Shown here: positions 1 through 6,954 of the stretch, one piece after another | Layout of the letters: every line of letters begins with the position of its first letter | Position numbering within the stretch: the stretch's first letter is position 1 | NCBI GenBank assembly: GCA_021815405.1 | Contig: JAKAGV010000005.1 | Location: 1-64,000 of the forward strand | Length of the DNA stretch: 64,000 bases | DNA from: Bacteroidota bacterium | GTDB taxonomy: Bacteria > Bacteroidota > Ignavibacteria > Ignavibacteriales > Ignavibacteriaceae | Direction: 5' to 3' | Translations under genes and position numbers: made by a program | The notes under the pieces: model-generated | Databases searched by the model: none | Told to the model about the DNA's origin: nothing | The model's input: the letters and a program-made list of their open reading frames with translations, nothing else

Positions 1-285
1 GCTTTTAGAATGGCAAAGAGTGATTTAGCTAGTCGTCCGATCTTCCATCATAAACAAGAAGCAGTAAAATCGCATATACTTATTTGCTTTACGGCATTAA
101 TGATAGGGAAGTTTTTAGAGATAAATACAAAGCTTTCATTAAAACAGATTATGGATGCAATTTGGGTAATTACGGATGCTAAGTTATATGATAAGACAAC
201 AAAGAATACCTTCTCTATACGTTCCGAGTTAAATCAAAACTCCCAGGATGTTGTTCATAAAATCGATATTGCTTTGTCATACTAA
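1..285 (+). CDS. IS1634-like transposase, C-terminal fragment (cut by window edge)
   Basis: The reading frame is open from the first base, so the true N-terminus lies outside the window. The visible 94 or so residues look like the C-terminal end of an IS4/IS1634-type DDE transposase: a segment reading FRMAKSDLASRPIFHH followed by a hydrophobic helix (HILICFTALMIGKFLE) is typical of the last helices after the catalytic Glu. Catalytic residues are not visible. The repeat block that matches the other element end starts 14 bp after its stop codon, so this insertion sequence probably sits at, or interrupts, the edge of that module. Family assignment is from pattern recall only. Confidence 0.6.
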   Translation, partial: AFRMAKSDLASRPIFHHKQEAVKSHILICFTALMIGKFLEINTKLSLKQIMDAIWVITDAKLYDKTTKNTFSIRSELNQNSQDVVHKIDIALSY

Positions 286-298
286 TTGGCAGAAGTCA

Positions 299-945
299 GG
301 ACGCCACAAAGTAGTCATAATGCCGTCATACGTTCCTTTCGTGATAATACATAACAGAAAATTTATTGCACAGATTGTACAACAATTGTATCAATCATAA
401 ACATAATATTTTAAACTCCCTTTCGTTCGGGCATATTTTTCGACTCTGCACTCCGCATATGTTTTGTAGGAATTTGATTCATCAAATTTTTATTTATTAT
501 TTCGTTCCACTGACAAAAAATCCGCCCTCACTCCACTTCCACAAAAACTCAAAATGCAAGAAAACGAATATCCCACTTTGGTAAACATACTTGACATGAA
601 GACTCACCTCATCTTGACATTGTCAGCCAGATTTACATAAAAAACATTATAGTACAGAATAAATCATCTTTATCTTCCCTTGTCTTTCTGTCGACTGTCC
701 TATAATGTTGATTTATGTAAACTCGGCACGATACCTTATCACCTCATCAGCGGTCGCTACATGCGGGGTGAGGACAATTTCTGCCCGCATTCCGCTCCCG
801 TACATTTGCAGAAAGAGGCGGCGGGTCGATGACTCCGTTCAGCTCCACAAGAGTATTTGCTTTAAATTTTAATTCTCAGTTGAATGCAAATACACTTGTG
901 GAGTTTACCCCTTTGGGGCTTCGCCTGCCGCCGCCTTAAGAAAGC
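299..945. repeat. Element-end repeat, left copy (non-coding, matches 51871-52545)
   Basis: This stretch without a plausible gene closely matches 51871-52545. Shared blocks include the GCCGTCATAC segment near 321, the TTGTACAACAATTGTATCAA near-palindrome around 376, the TCCGCCCTCACTCCACT segment near 520, and the structured block at 621-935. The match starts just after the transposase stop and ends just before the coding regions diverge. It is evidence for two related mobile elements side by side. Confidence 0.85.
621..935. ncRNA. Candidate structured RNA, left copy
   Basis: Three structures can be read directly. A long hairpin has arms at 632-652 and 700-721. An H-type pseudoknot is formed by TCAC (739-742) with GTGA (768-771) and ATGCGGG (761-767) with CCCGCAT (784-790). 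A long hairpin has inner arms at 843-860 and 886-903 closed by a GGCGGCGGG/CTGCCGCCGCC stem (817-825, 925-935), around a conserved A/T-rich loop. The second copy at 52242-52540 keeps all three stems, with paired substitutions in the pseudoknot and the last hairpin. No ORF is conserved. Strand and function are unknown; the class could not be named. Confidence 0.6.
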
Positions 946-1137
946 ACATCACCAATTACTTTTTTTTCTTCAACCAGAATTTTTCTCATAAATGCTTGTG
1001 AGAAATAAATTTTCAACTTTATATTATATATTCAATCAACACTTATACTCATACAAATTCTAAACTAAATAAAATTTGTGTTGGCTTATCGCACTTTATT
1101 TATTTAAATTATTTCTTGAATTCTTAAATATTTTTTA

Positions 1138-1986
1138 ATGTCAAAATCATCTTCAATTTATTCTAACCTAAAGTTACTAATTCTTAAAGAACGATCTTTA
1201 TCTTTTGGATCTGCACTAAGGTTTGTTTTCAATTTTATTGTTGTCTATGTAATTTTTTATTTACCATTATATTTATCAATTCGTTATACGATACCCCCAG
1301 GGGCAAAATTTTCTTATTCTCAATGGTGGGGTAGCTTACTTGGTGCTTTCATACTTGTTGTGTTTACATATTTTCGCGAAAATTTACGCGATAAAAAGAA
1401 AAATAAGACCATTGAAAGCGATAAAATTATATATGATTGTATCGGTGGTGCAATCCAAGAATTACATGATATAAAATTTAATCATCACGAAGATAAAAAT
1501 GAATATCTAAGAGAAATATTGATATATATTGAAAAAGTTATTGAGTCAATTTTTAAATCTTCAAATTTAAATATTGGAACTTTATGTGTTAATTTTATGA
1601 TTAATGAAGATGGTTTTCTAAAATTGACTAAATTCGCTACAAAATTTCAAGATCGTAACAAGCCCAAGATAAAATTAGATTTGAAAGATCCTCTTCCTGG
1701 CGCTCCCGAGGCTTGGGCATTAAAAAGAGTAATATATATTAATGATATTGCGTCTGATAAATATAAGTCATATTTTACAGATGATTTCAAATTCAAAAGT
1801 TTCATTTCAATACCACTGCTTAACGATGATGCGGTTTTTGGCATAATTAATGTTGATAGTAACATAAAGGATCAATTTGTTTCAGATGATTTTATCTCAA
1901 AAAAAATAATGCCGAAAATAAATCCTATATTGTTGCTTTTTGTTTTTGCAAGCGAATTATTTAATAATAAAAAAATAGAGGCTTAG
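1138..1986 (+). CDS. Membrane-anchored GAF-domain protein
   Basis: The 282-residue product has two predicted membrane helices near residues 28-50 and 65-80, a short charged linker, then a C-terminal sensor-like domain. Residues about 120-270 have GAF-like strands, for example FISIPLLNDDAVFGIINVDS followed by a DFI helix. There is no kinase, cyclase or HTH output, so it is a bare sensor or an effector-regulating membrane protein. It starts at ATG and is followed 1 bp later by a 70-aa ORF, which suggests a two-gene operon. The pair lies between the structured block and the nuclease gene and has no counterpart in the right-end copy, so it looks like cargo of the left element. The GAF call is moderate; ligand unknown. 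Confidence 0.6.
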   Translation: MSKSSSIYSNLKLLILKERSLSFGSALRFVFNFIVVYVIFYLPLYLSIRYTIPPGAKFSYSQWWGSLLGAFILVVFTYFRENLRDKKKNKTIESDKIIYDCIGGAIQELHDIKFNHHEDKNEYLREILIYIEKVIESIFKSSNLNIGTLCVNFMINEDGFLKLTKFATKFQDRNKPKIKLDLKDPLPGAPEAWALKRVIYINDIASDKYKSYFTDDFKFKSFISIPLLNDDAVFGIINVDSNIKDQFVSDDFISKKIMPKINPILLLFVFASELFNNKKIEA

Positions 1987-1987
1987 A

Positions 1988-2200
1988 ATGTCTCAATCTA
2001 TATTATTGGACGAAAAGAATAATCTATCTCCAAAGGGTATAGTATGCCCGGAAGATAAACAGGAAAAAGAATTCGCAGCTCTATTAAAACTTTGGTTAGA
2101 AGGTCAGATTTCATATGAAAAATTAGTCGATAATATGCCCGACCAATATCAAAGTAAATGGAAAATGTTTCTGAGAAAGGTACTAAGTATATCTGCCTAA
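1988..2200 (+). CDS. Small hypothetical protein paired with the GAF protein
   Basis: A 70-residue soluble protein whose ATG follows the previous stop codon by 1 bp, so it is almost certainly co-translated with it. The sequence is charged, with a middle segment (EFAALLKLWLEGQISYEKLVD) predicted as a helix pair and a basic C-terminus. No family is recognised. A role tied to the GAF membrane protein is inferred from position only. Confidence 0.55.
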   Translation: MSQSILLDEKNNLSPKGIVCPEDKQEKEFAALLKLWLEGQISYEKLVDNMPDQYQSKWKMFLRKVLSISA

Positions 2201-2382
2201 TTTATATATAGGTTATTTTTCATTTCATACTCCTTTCTATAAAAATATATTCACTTTCAGATTGTAATCTAACTTCGTAAAATATTTTTATAATATTTTC
2301 AAACATCTGCAAATAAACCACTATCATTACTTGTTGCACTATTCAAATTCAAGACATATCTTTCCTCAAAAAAAGTACTACC

Positions 2383-2888
2383 ATGAAAAACAGAACAACA
2401 ATAATTCTTATCGTACTATTTCTTTTAATCTTCAACACCAGCAACTCCAAACACTTCCGCAGCACCTACCATATGGCTACACACTCAAATCCAAAGTCGC
2501 ACGCGTAATAGACGGCGATACATTTGTTCTATCGGATTCAACTCATGTAAGAATGCTTGGAATTAACACTCCGGAAATTGCAAGAATTAACAAGCCTGCA
2601 GAACCCTTCGCTGATTCAGCAACTCATTTTCTTAAATCATTAATCCAAGGCAAACAAGTCAAACTAACGTTTGACGAAAATACCTACGATATTTTCGGAA
2701 GAGTACTAGCCTACGTTTGGCTAACAAACATAACCGGCAAAGATTCTCTTTTCATTCAAGCCGAACTACTCAAAGCCGGCTTATGCAGAATATCTTACTA
2801 TCCCAAAAGAATGAGATACTACGATTTATTCTACAACCTTCGCCGCACAGCAATACGTAATCATTTAGGTATTTGGTTCAATGACTAA
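2383..2888 (+). pseudogene. Secreted staphylococcal-nuclease-like gene, apparently frameshifted
   Basis: The nuclease domain is clear in one frame (about 2475-2888): RVIDGDTF, then RMLGINTPE with the usual Arg and acidic residues, then DIFGRVLAYVW, as in thermonuclease (SNase) proteins. Its in-frame upstream part is not protein-like and would need a TTG start inside repeat sequence. A good signal peptide (MKNRTTIILIVLFLLIFNTS) begins with ATG at 2383 in a different frame and runs to a stop at 2506-2508. The natural product would be signal peptide plus nuclease, so a one-base indel between roughly 2440 and 2490 is implied. Either the gene is broken or the base calls are wrong here. The right-end copy of this module has no nuclease. 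Confidence 0.65.
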
Positions 2889-3189
2889 ATATATTTTAAA
2901 TATTGCATGTCATTCCGAACGAAGTGAGGAATCTCTTTCTTCATTTATTCCATCATTCCTTTCCACTCCATTATTCCAGAAGCTCCAAGCCTACGGCTTG
3001 ATCGATGAAATTGCATTGCGCAACCTCATCATCAAAAATGAATACAGAAATTTGCGAAGCAAACTTCATTTAGGAGATGCAGTTTACGAACTCTCACAAA
3101 AATACTTCCTCTCAGAATACGCCATCAACAATATTTTATTCAGAAAGCGAACAAAGAAACCAATCTCTTTCCCGGCAATCAAATTTTAA
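2881..3189 (+). CDS. Small putative HTH protein of the element end, left copy
   Basis: The 102-residue product shares about 70 C-terminal residues with the product of 52743-53006, ending in KPISFPAIKF in both. The segment YELSQKYFLSEYAINNILF has the spacing of a helix-turn-helix and is followed by a basic tail, so DNA binding is plausible. The ATG overlaps the end of the nuclease gene. Residues 10-18 (CHSERSEES) come from a dispersed intergenic repeat (CATTCCGAACGAAGTGAGGA) that has entered the reading frame; the right copy lacks it. Family not recognised; the gene is real because it is conserved in both copies. Confidence 0.7.
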   Translation: MTKYILNIACHSERSEESLSSFIPSFLSTPLFQKLQAYGLIDEIALRNLIIKNEYRNLRSKLHLGDAVYELSQKYFLSEYAINNILFRKRTKKPISFPAIKF

Positions 3190-3426
3190 TTTTGATATTC
3201 CATTACTCCAACATTCCACTATTCCATCCTTCCTACCCAGCCCTAACCCACCTCTAACAAGCCTCTGCCAAGCCTCATTCGGTCTGCCGTCTTCTTGTTT
3301 TTTCCTTCCTCTCAATTACAGTGATTTCACATTTACCCAAATTTAATTTTGCCCCGTGTTCTTAATTCATAATTCAACAACTTGTCCGCCCTTCGGCGGA
3401 TTCATAATTAAAAAAAAGGAACCCCT

Positions 3427-4113
3427 ATGGCTATCCTAAATGGTAACGTAATCGGTAACATGCGCGGTAGACTTGGCAACCTATCTGCACGTACCGTAGA
3501 TGGCAAAACCATCTTAGCAGCTCGCCCTTCCAACTTCAACGTTAACAACGATCCTCCTGTTACAGAAGTTCGTCAAAAGTTCGCGGTTACTGTTGCTTTA
3601 GCTAAAGCAATTTTGTCACTCATAACTTTAGCTTCAATCTGGAAGCTCGTTAAAGAATCTGGAATGTCTGTGTTCAACACAATCTTCAAAAGCAACTTTG
3701 CACTTTCTTCGACTGATAATCCAACCGTGAATAATATCATTACTCCCGGTGGCTTTAGTTTACCAGTCGATCAAGCCGCAGTAGCTGCAGACAAAATTAC
3801 TGCTTCCTTACTTGCACTCGATACTGAAGCAGTATTCTCGGAAGATGAAGTAAACCTGTCTGCCAATGCAGTTGTATGCTTCACAGATCCAACCAACCCG
3901 GATGATCCTGCATACCAGATCATTTCGCTCAACAAAGAAGTCGCCGGCTTCGATTTCTCCCAGGCATATGATCTTCAGATCGATTTCGATGCAAAGCAGA
4001 AGCTCATCGCTGCAAAATACACCAAAAATATTTTGCTTCTTATGGTTGCATCCAAATCCGCTGATGGTAAAGTAGTTCAGTACTCTTCTACTTCACCAAA
4101 AGCCAGCGCATAG
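3427..4113 (+). CDS. DUF6266-like protein, left copy
   Basis: A 228-residue protein beginning MAILNGNVIGNMRGRLGNLS, nearly identical in plan to the product of 53262-53948, and about 80 percent alike by eye. The glycine-rich N-terminal pattern (xxIGNxRGRLGNLxxRxVxGK) resembles DUF6266-type proteins of Bacteroidota. No signal peptide or membrane helix is seen. It has a good ribosome binding site (AAAGGAACCCCT before ATG), is monocistronic, and is followed at once by a strong terminator, so it is probably well expressed. Function unknown; a structural or particle protein is one possibility, but nothing in the sequence proves it. Confidence 0.75.
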   Translation: MAILNGNVIGNMRGRLGNLSARTVDGKTILAARPSNFNVNNDPPVTEVRQKFAVTVALAKAILSLITLASIWKLVKESGMSVFNTIFKSNFALSSTDNPTVNNIITPGGFSLPVDQAAVAADKITASLLALDTEAVFSEDEVNLSANAVVCFTDPTNPDDPAYQIISLNKEVAGFDFSQAYDLQIDFDAKQKLIAAKYTKNILLLMVASKSADGKVVQYSSTSPKASA

Positions 4114-4137
4114 TTGTTGCTCGCTTTCCTCCTTCCA

Positions 4138-4169
4138 AAAAGCTTCCTCTTTAGAGGAAGCTTTTTTAT
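4138..4169 (+). terminator. Rho-independent terminator after the DUF6266-like gene
   Basis: A perfect stem, AAGCTTCCTC / GAGGAAGCTT with a TTTA loop, is followed by a T run, 25 bp after the stop codon. The right copy has a terminator in the same place with a wholly different stem sequence. Confidence 0.9.
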
Positions 4170-4179
4170 TTCCCGGACT

Positions 4180-4970
4180 TTATCTCGTAATATAAACATT
4201 TCCCTCGCTTCCGTTTATTTGACGGCTTTGCCGTCAAACAATTCGCTCAGTTCAAAGACTTTAACGCAACACATTTTCAGTCAGTACTTAACAATTGTTA
4301 TTCTATCGAACCTCCGCTCTATTTTCGCTCTCTCCGTTCATTCCACTTCATCGCTTTTGCTTTTATACACTCCGTGCAAAGCAAAAACTGAACTCCATTT
4401 CATTCACTACATTCGCTCAACACAGCTTTCATTTATCTTAATCCTTGCGTCCTTCCACGTAGCTATGTCGTTTCTCTCCACACCTACAAATCAGAAAAAA
4501 GAAACCTCAATGCTTGTTCTGCTTTTAGTGTGCTCCGCTTTCTTTCGCACTCCGTGCTTGACTTCTCTCCACACACCTAAAAGCTTCAAGTCTATAATTT
4601 TCATGTCTTTACATATAATTCCATATTGTACGGTACTCCTGAAGTCGTACCAAGTTAAAATATATTTTGCCAGCCATACAGAAAGCTTAGTCTTTACTTT
4701 TTATCTTCATTAAGCGGGCAAGGGTATATTAAACGAAGCTGCTAAAAAGAATCAAAAGTTTTTACCATTGTCTTATTGTATTACTTTATTGTTGTCAGCA
4801 AAAACTTTCGCTCTTTTCTTAACGCATCTTCGCCCTTGCCATAAATAATCATTCTTTCTTTTCCTTCTTACTAAAACAAACTATGGATTCGCAATGCAGT
4901 ATTTAGGCTGGCAAAATATGTTTTTCGGGGTAGTCTGCCCCTACTTTTCAATAACTAAAAATGTGAGGTT
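4180..4970. other. Structured non-coding block, left copy
   Basis: About 790 bp with no credible gene: the long pyrimidine-rich open frame on the plus strand reads as low-complexity and is not kept in the other copy. It matches 54000-54760 in order but weakly in sequence. Shared landmarks are a hairpin (TTTGACGGC / GCCGTCAAA at 4218-4238), the word GTAGCTATGTC, and the GAGGTTAACATG start region of the next gene. Distant inverted repeats are visible: ATATTTTGCCAGCC near 4668 pairs with GGCTGGCAAAATAT near 4906, and GGCAAGGG near 4717 with CCCTTGCC near 4832. A long structured RNA is possible. Confidence 0.45.
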
Positions 4971-4973
4971 AAC

Positions 4974-5135
4974 ATGTCAACCAATCCTAAATCCGATCTA
5001 ATGTTCATACACAAGCAGCTTGTTAAACAAGGTTACTTATTTTTAGCTCAAATGCTGCTGCATCATTTAACAGGTACAAATAAAAACTTTGAAGTGGCAA
5101 ACTTTTTATTATCACTATACAGCTCTGAAATTTAG
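4974..5135 (+). CDS. Small conserved element-end ORF (53 aa), left copy
   Basis: ATG follows a GAGG ribosome binding site. The product contains QLVKQGYLFLAQMLLHHLTG and is homologous to the 55-aa product of 54762-54929, which supports it as coding despite its size. It is probably helical and amphipathic. It sits just before the SymE-like gene in both copies. Function unknown. Confidence 0.65.
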   Translation: MSTNPKSDLMFIHKQLVKQGYLFLAQMLLHHLTGTNKNFEVANFLLSLYSSEI

Positions 5136-5145
5136 CAGGTAAAAA

Positions 5146-5325
5146 ATGAAGGTTTACGAAAGCAGCCATCCAACTAAGCGGGACTTCAAAAAAGTCCCGC
5201 AGATCAAAATTAAAAACTATAAGCTGAAGGCTTCCGGATTTGTCATTGGTAAAGAATTTAAAGTAACCTACAGCCCCAATAAAATAATTTTAGAAATCAT
5301 TGAAGATCAAAATCTAAATTCATAA
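5146..5325 (+). CDS. SymE-like small protein, left copy
   Basis: A 59-residue protein starting 10 bp after the previous ORF. The core PQIKIKNYKLKASGF followed by IGKEFKVTYSPNKIILEII has the strand-helix-strand layout of SymE/AbrB-fold proteins (P-x-I/L-x-L ... GF-x-x-G ... V-x-V ... L/I-x-I). SymE members are RNA-associated toxins or nucleoid-binding proteins in other bacteria. A second copy at 55165-55344 is about 85 percent alike. Both lie next to the attachment site, in the position where stability genes are often found. No antisense antitoxin RNA was identified. Confidence 0.55.
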   Translation: MKVYESSHPTKRDFKKVPQIKIKNYKLKASGFVIGKEFKVTYSPNKIILEIIEDQNLNS

Positions 5326-5466
5326 GTTTTAGTATGAAAAAAGTTCAAAGCCGATTTAAAGCAACAATTTGTCTGATGAAATCACCTCAAGGTTTTAATT
5401 ACAGTGCGGCAGCTGTGAACTTTCCTAGTGGTTCATTCATCAATTATAATCTTGTTTGGACTTTGG

Positions 5467-5486
5467 AGTCCATACAAACTCCATAC
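5467..5486. promoter_or_regulatory. Putative integrase arm-type sites of the left element
   Basis: AGTCCATACAAACTCCATAC occupies the exact place, relative to the following GCTAAAAATCATCAGGACTC segment, that AGTCCCTACTCAGTCCCTAC occupies at 55495-55514. Two 9-10-mers are repeated directly in each. This fits recombinase arm sites whose sequence has diverged between the two elements. Confidence 0.45.
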
Positions 5487-5532
5487 ATTTACGCTAAAAA
5501 TCATCAGGACTCTTTGACTTCTTTAAAAACAA

Positions 5533-5563
5533 AAAGCTCGATTTCTTTTCAAAATCAAGCTTT
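5533..5563 (-). terminator. Terminator read from the tRNA remnant side
   Basis: The stem AAAGCTCGATTT / AAATCAAGCTTT has an A run on the plus strand, giving a U run on the minus-strand transcript. It lies just past the 3' end of the tRNA-Lys remnant. The intact tRNA has a different hairpin in the same position, so each element appears to bring its own tRNA terminator. Confidence 0.7.
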
Positions 5564-5567
5564 CCAA

Positions 5568-5611
5568 GTGCACCCTGCGGGACTCGAACCCGCGACCTGC
5601 TGATTAAGAGT
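5568..5611. other. attL: tRNA-Lys 3' remnant
   Basis: Forty-four bases are identical to 55596-55639, the 3' part of the tRNA-Lys gene from the anticodon loop to the discriminator base. The match stops abruptly after ...TTAAGAGT. No acceptor 5' half or D arm follows, so it is not a functional tRNA. An integrase gene starts 90 bp away. This is the classic left attachment site of an element integrated in a tRNA gene. Confidence 0.92.
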
Positions 5612-5659
5612 AATCAGGATTCTTAGTCCTTTTAGTTTTAATTGTAAACTTTTTCAGCT

Positions 5660-5679
5660 ACTCCCTACCCAGTCCCTAC
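5660..5679. promoter_or_regulatory. Putative integrase arm-type sites, integrase side
   Basis: ACTCCCTACCCAGTCCCTAC lies 48 bp inside the left attachment core, upstream of the integrase gene. The same paired CTCCCTAC/AGTCCCTAC words occur at 55495-55514, inside the other end. Paired repeats inside both ends are expected for tyrosine recombinase arm-binding sites. Confidence 0.5.
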
Positions 5680-5701
5680 CGAACATTAGGAGGTTTATCT
5701 A

Positions 5702-6718
5702 ATGTTCATTTCAAAATCCAAGAAGTCACCCTTCTTTCAACTAACCTATGAAGTTAACGGCAAGCGTACAACCGTTTCAACAAAAACAACCAATATACAA
5801 GAAGCTTATAAGTTCATGGGCACATTTCAAAACTCATCTCAAGAAGAAAAGCAGCAGGTTAAAAACATACTGCTTTCTAGTTTCCGTGACGAGTACGTCG
5901 AATATATAAGTGCCACAAAATCAAAAAGTTATTTATCATCTGTAAACCTCTCATTCAAATTGCTAATTGATTTTACAGGTGATGTTATGATTAATCGTTT
6001 AGATGTCCGCACGCTCGATAAATTTATTATTTCTACCTTTACCAGAACTCAGCGAGGCGCCAGCCTTTATTATCGCACCCTTAAAGCAGCCTTCACTAAA
6101 GCTATCTCATGGAATTATCTTTCCGAAAATCCGTTTAAAAAAATCAAGGTTCCTAAAATTTCTAAAACTTTTCCTGTCTTTATATCCTTTTCAGAACTTC
6201 AATCCATCTTAACAAATACTAAATATGATTTTTTAAGGAATCTTTATACAACCGCCTTTTATACCGGTATGCGTCGCAGTGAATTAAATAACATGAAATG
6301 GAACTGGATAGACTTTGAGCAGAACATTATTAATGTTCAGTGTTCAGATACTTTTACAACAAAAAATAAAAAGGAAAGGATTATTCCTATTGGTTCGACT
6401 CTTAGAACTCTTTTAACTAATCAATTCCCGAAAGTAATTGATTTAGATAAAAACAATTTTGTCTTTACTCGTATCCCAGGTATTAAATTAACTGAAGATT
6501 TTGTAACCAAACAATTCAAATTATCAGTTCGCGCTGCCGGTTTAGATGATAAAATCCATTTCCATACTTTGCGTCATTCATTTGCTTCAATGTTAGTTCA
6601 ACGCGGTGTTTCTCTATATGTTGTTAAAGAATTATTAGGTCATGAAGATTTGAGCACAACTCAAATTTATTCCCACTTACAAAAACAAAATTTGATGGAT
6701 GCAGTAAATTTACTTTAA
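5702..6718 (+). CDS. Tyrosine recombinase (integrase) of the 50-kb element
   Basis: A 338-residue phage-type integrase. An N-terminal SAM-like core-binding domain (about 55-140) precedes the catalytic domain. Catalytic signatures are TGMRRSELNNMKW (first Arg), HTLRHSFASMLVQ (His-x-x-Arg), LLGHEDLSTTQIYSH (second His and the Tyr nucleophile). The ATG is preceded by AGGAGG-like AGGAGGTTTATCT. It lies 90 bp from the attachment core and points into the element, so it is the likely enzyme for integration at tRNA-Lys. It resembles the second recombinase at 9764-10801 in the catalytic domain but is not a recent duplicate. Confidence 0.95.
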   Translation: MFISKSKKSPFFQLTYEVNGKRTTVSTKTTNIQEAYKFMGTFQNSSQEEKQQVKNILLSSFRDEYVEYISATKSKSYLSSVNLSFKLLIDFTGDVMINRLDVRTLDKFIISTFTRTQRGASLYYRTLKAAFTKAISWNYLSENPFKKIKVPKISKTFPVFISFSELQSILTNTKYDFLRNLYTTAFYTGMRRSELNNMKWNWIDFEQNIINVQCSDTFTTKNKKERIIPIGSTLRTLLTNQFPKVIDLDKNNFVFTRIPGIKLTEDFVTKQFKLSVRAAGLDDKIHFHTLRHSFASMLVQRGVSLYVVKELLGHEDLSTTQIYSHLQKQNLMDAVNLL

Positions 6719-6723
6719 TCCAT

Positions 6724-6954
6724 TTGGACGAGTTGGGCACTTTGGGTTTTATTTTTCGTTACAAAAAAGAAAAAATCCCGTCCAATTCGTCCAATTTCTC
6801 AGTTTCTAAAAATTCTCTTCTAAACTGTCCAACAACTCGTCCTACAAAAACTTTAAATACCGATTAAATTCAAACAATATTTCTGTTTTGGACACTTGGA
6901 CACTTTTAAATTCATTTTCAGTCCCAAATGCTAAAACAAAGTGTCCAAGTGTCC
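6724..6954. repeat. Inverted repeats between convergent genes (terminator or origin candidate)
   Basis: Two structures occur in this convergent gap. The first pairs TTGGACGAGTTGGGC near 6724 with GTCCAATTCGTCCAA near 6780. The second is a perfect 17-bp pair, GGACACTTGGACACTTT (6890-6906) with its complement at 6938-6954, which overlaps the last codons of the primase-helicase. Both are built from related TTGGAC words, and a third copy (GTCCAACAACTCGTCC) lies between. They may end transcription from both sides. Their iterated character next to a replication gene also allows an origin. Confidence 0.5.

Noticed and set aside
366-584. A 72-codon open frame in the left repeat
   Set aside because: It lies in the non-coding repeat and its frame is not kept in the matching region at 51.9-52.5 kb.
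4114-4713. A 199-codon open frame right after the DUF6266-like gene
   Set aside because: It runs through the terminator hairpin and pyrimidine-rich sequence, starts at TTG without a ribosome binding site, and is not conserved in the other copy.
4660-4930. Integron-type attC site or retron
   Set aside because: No convincing GTTRRRY/RYYYAAC ends were seen, and there is no integron integrase or reverse transcriptase in the window.
5334-5603. ORF ending over the tRNA remnant
   Set aside because: It reads through the terminator and attachment core; the last residues (HPAGLEPATC) are the well-known translation of a tRNA 3' end.
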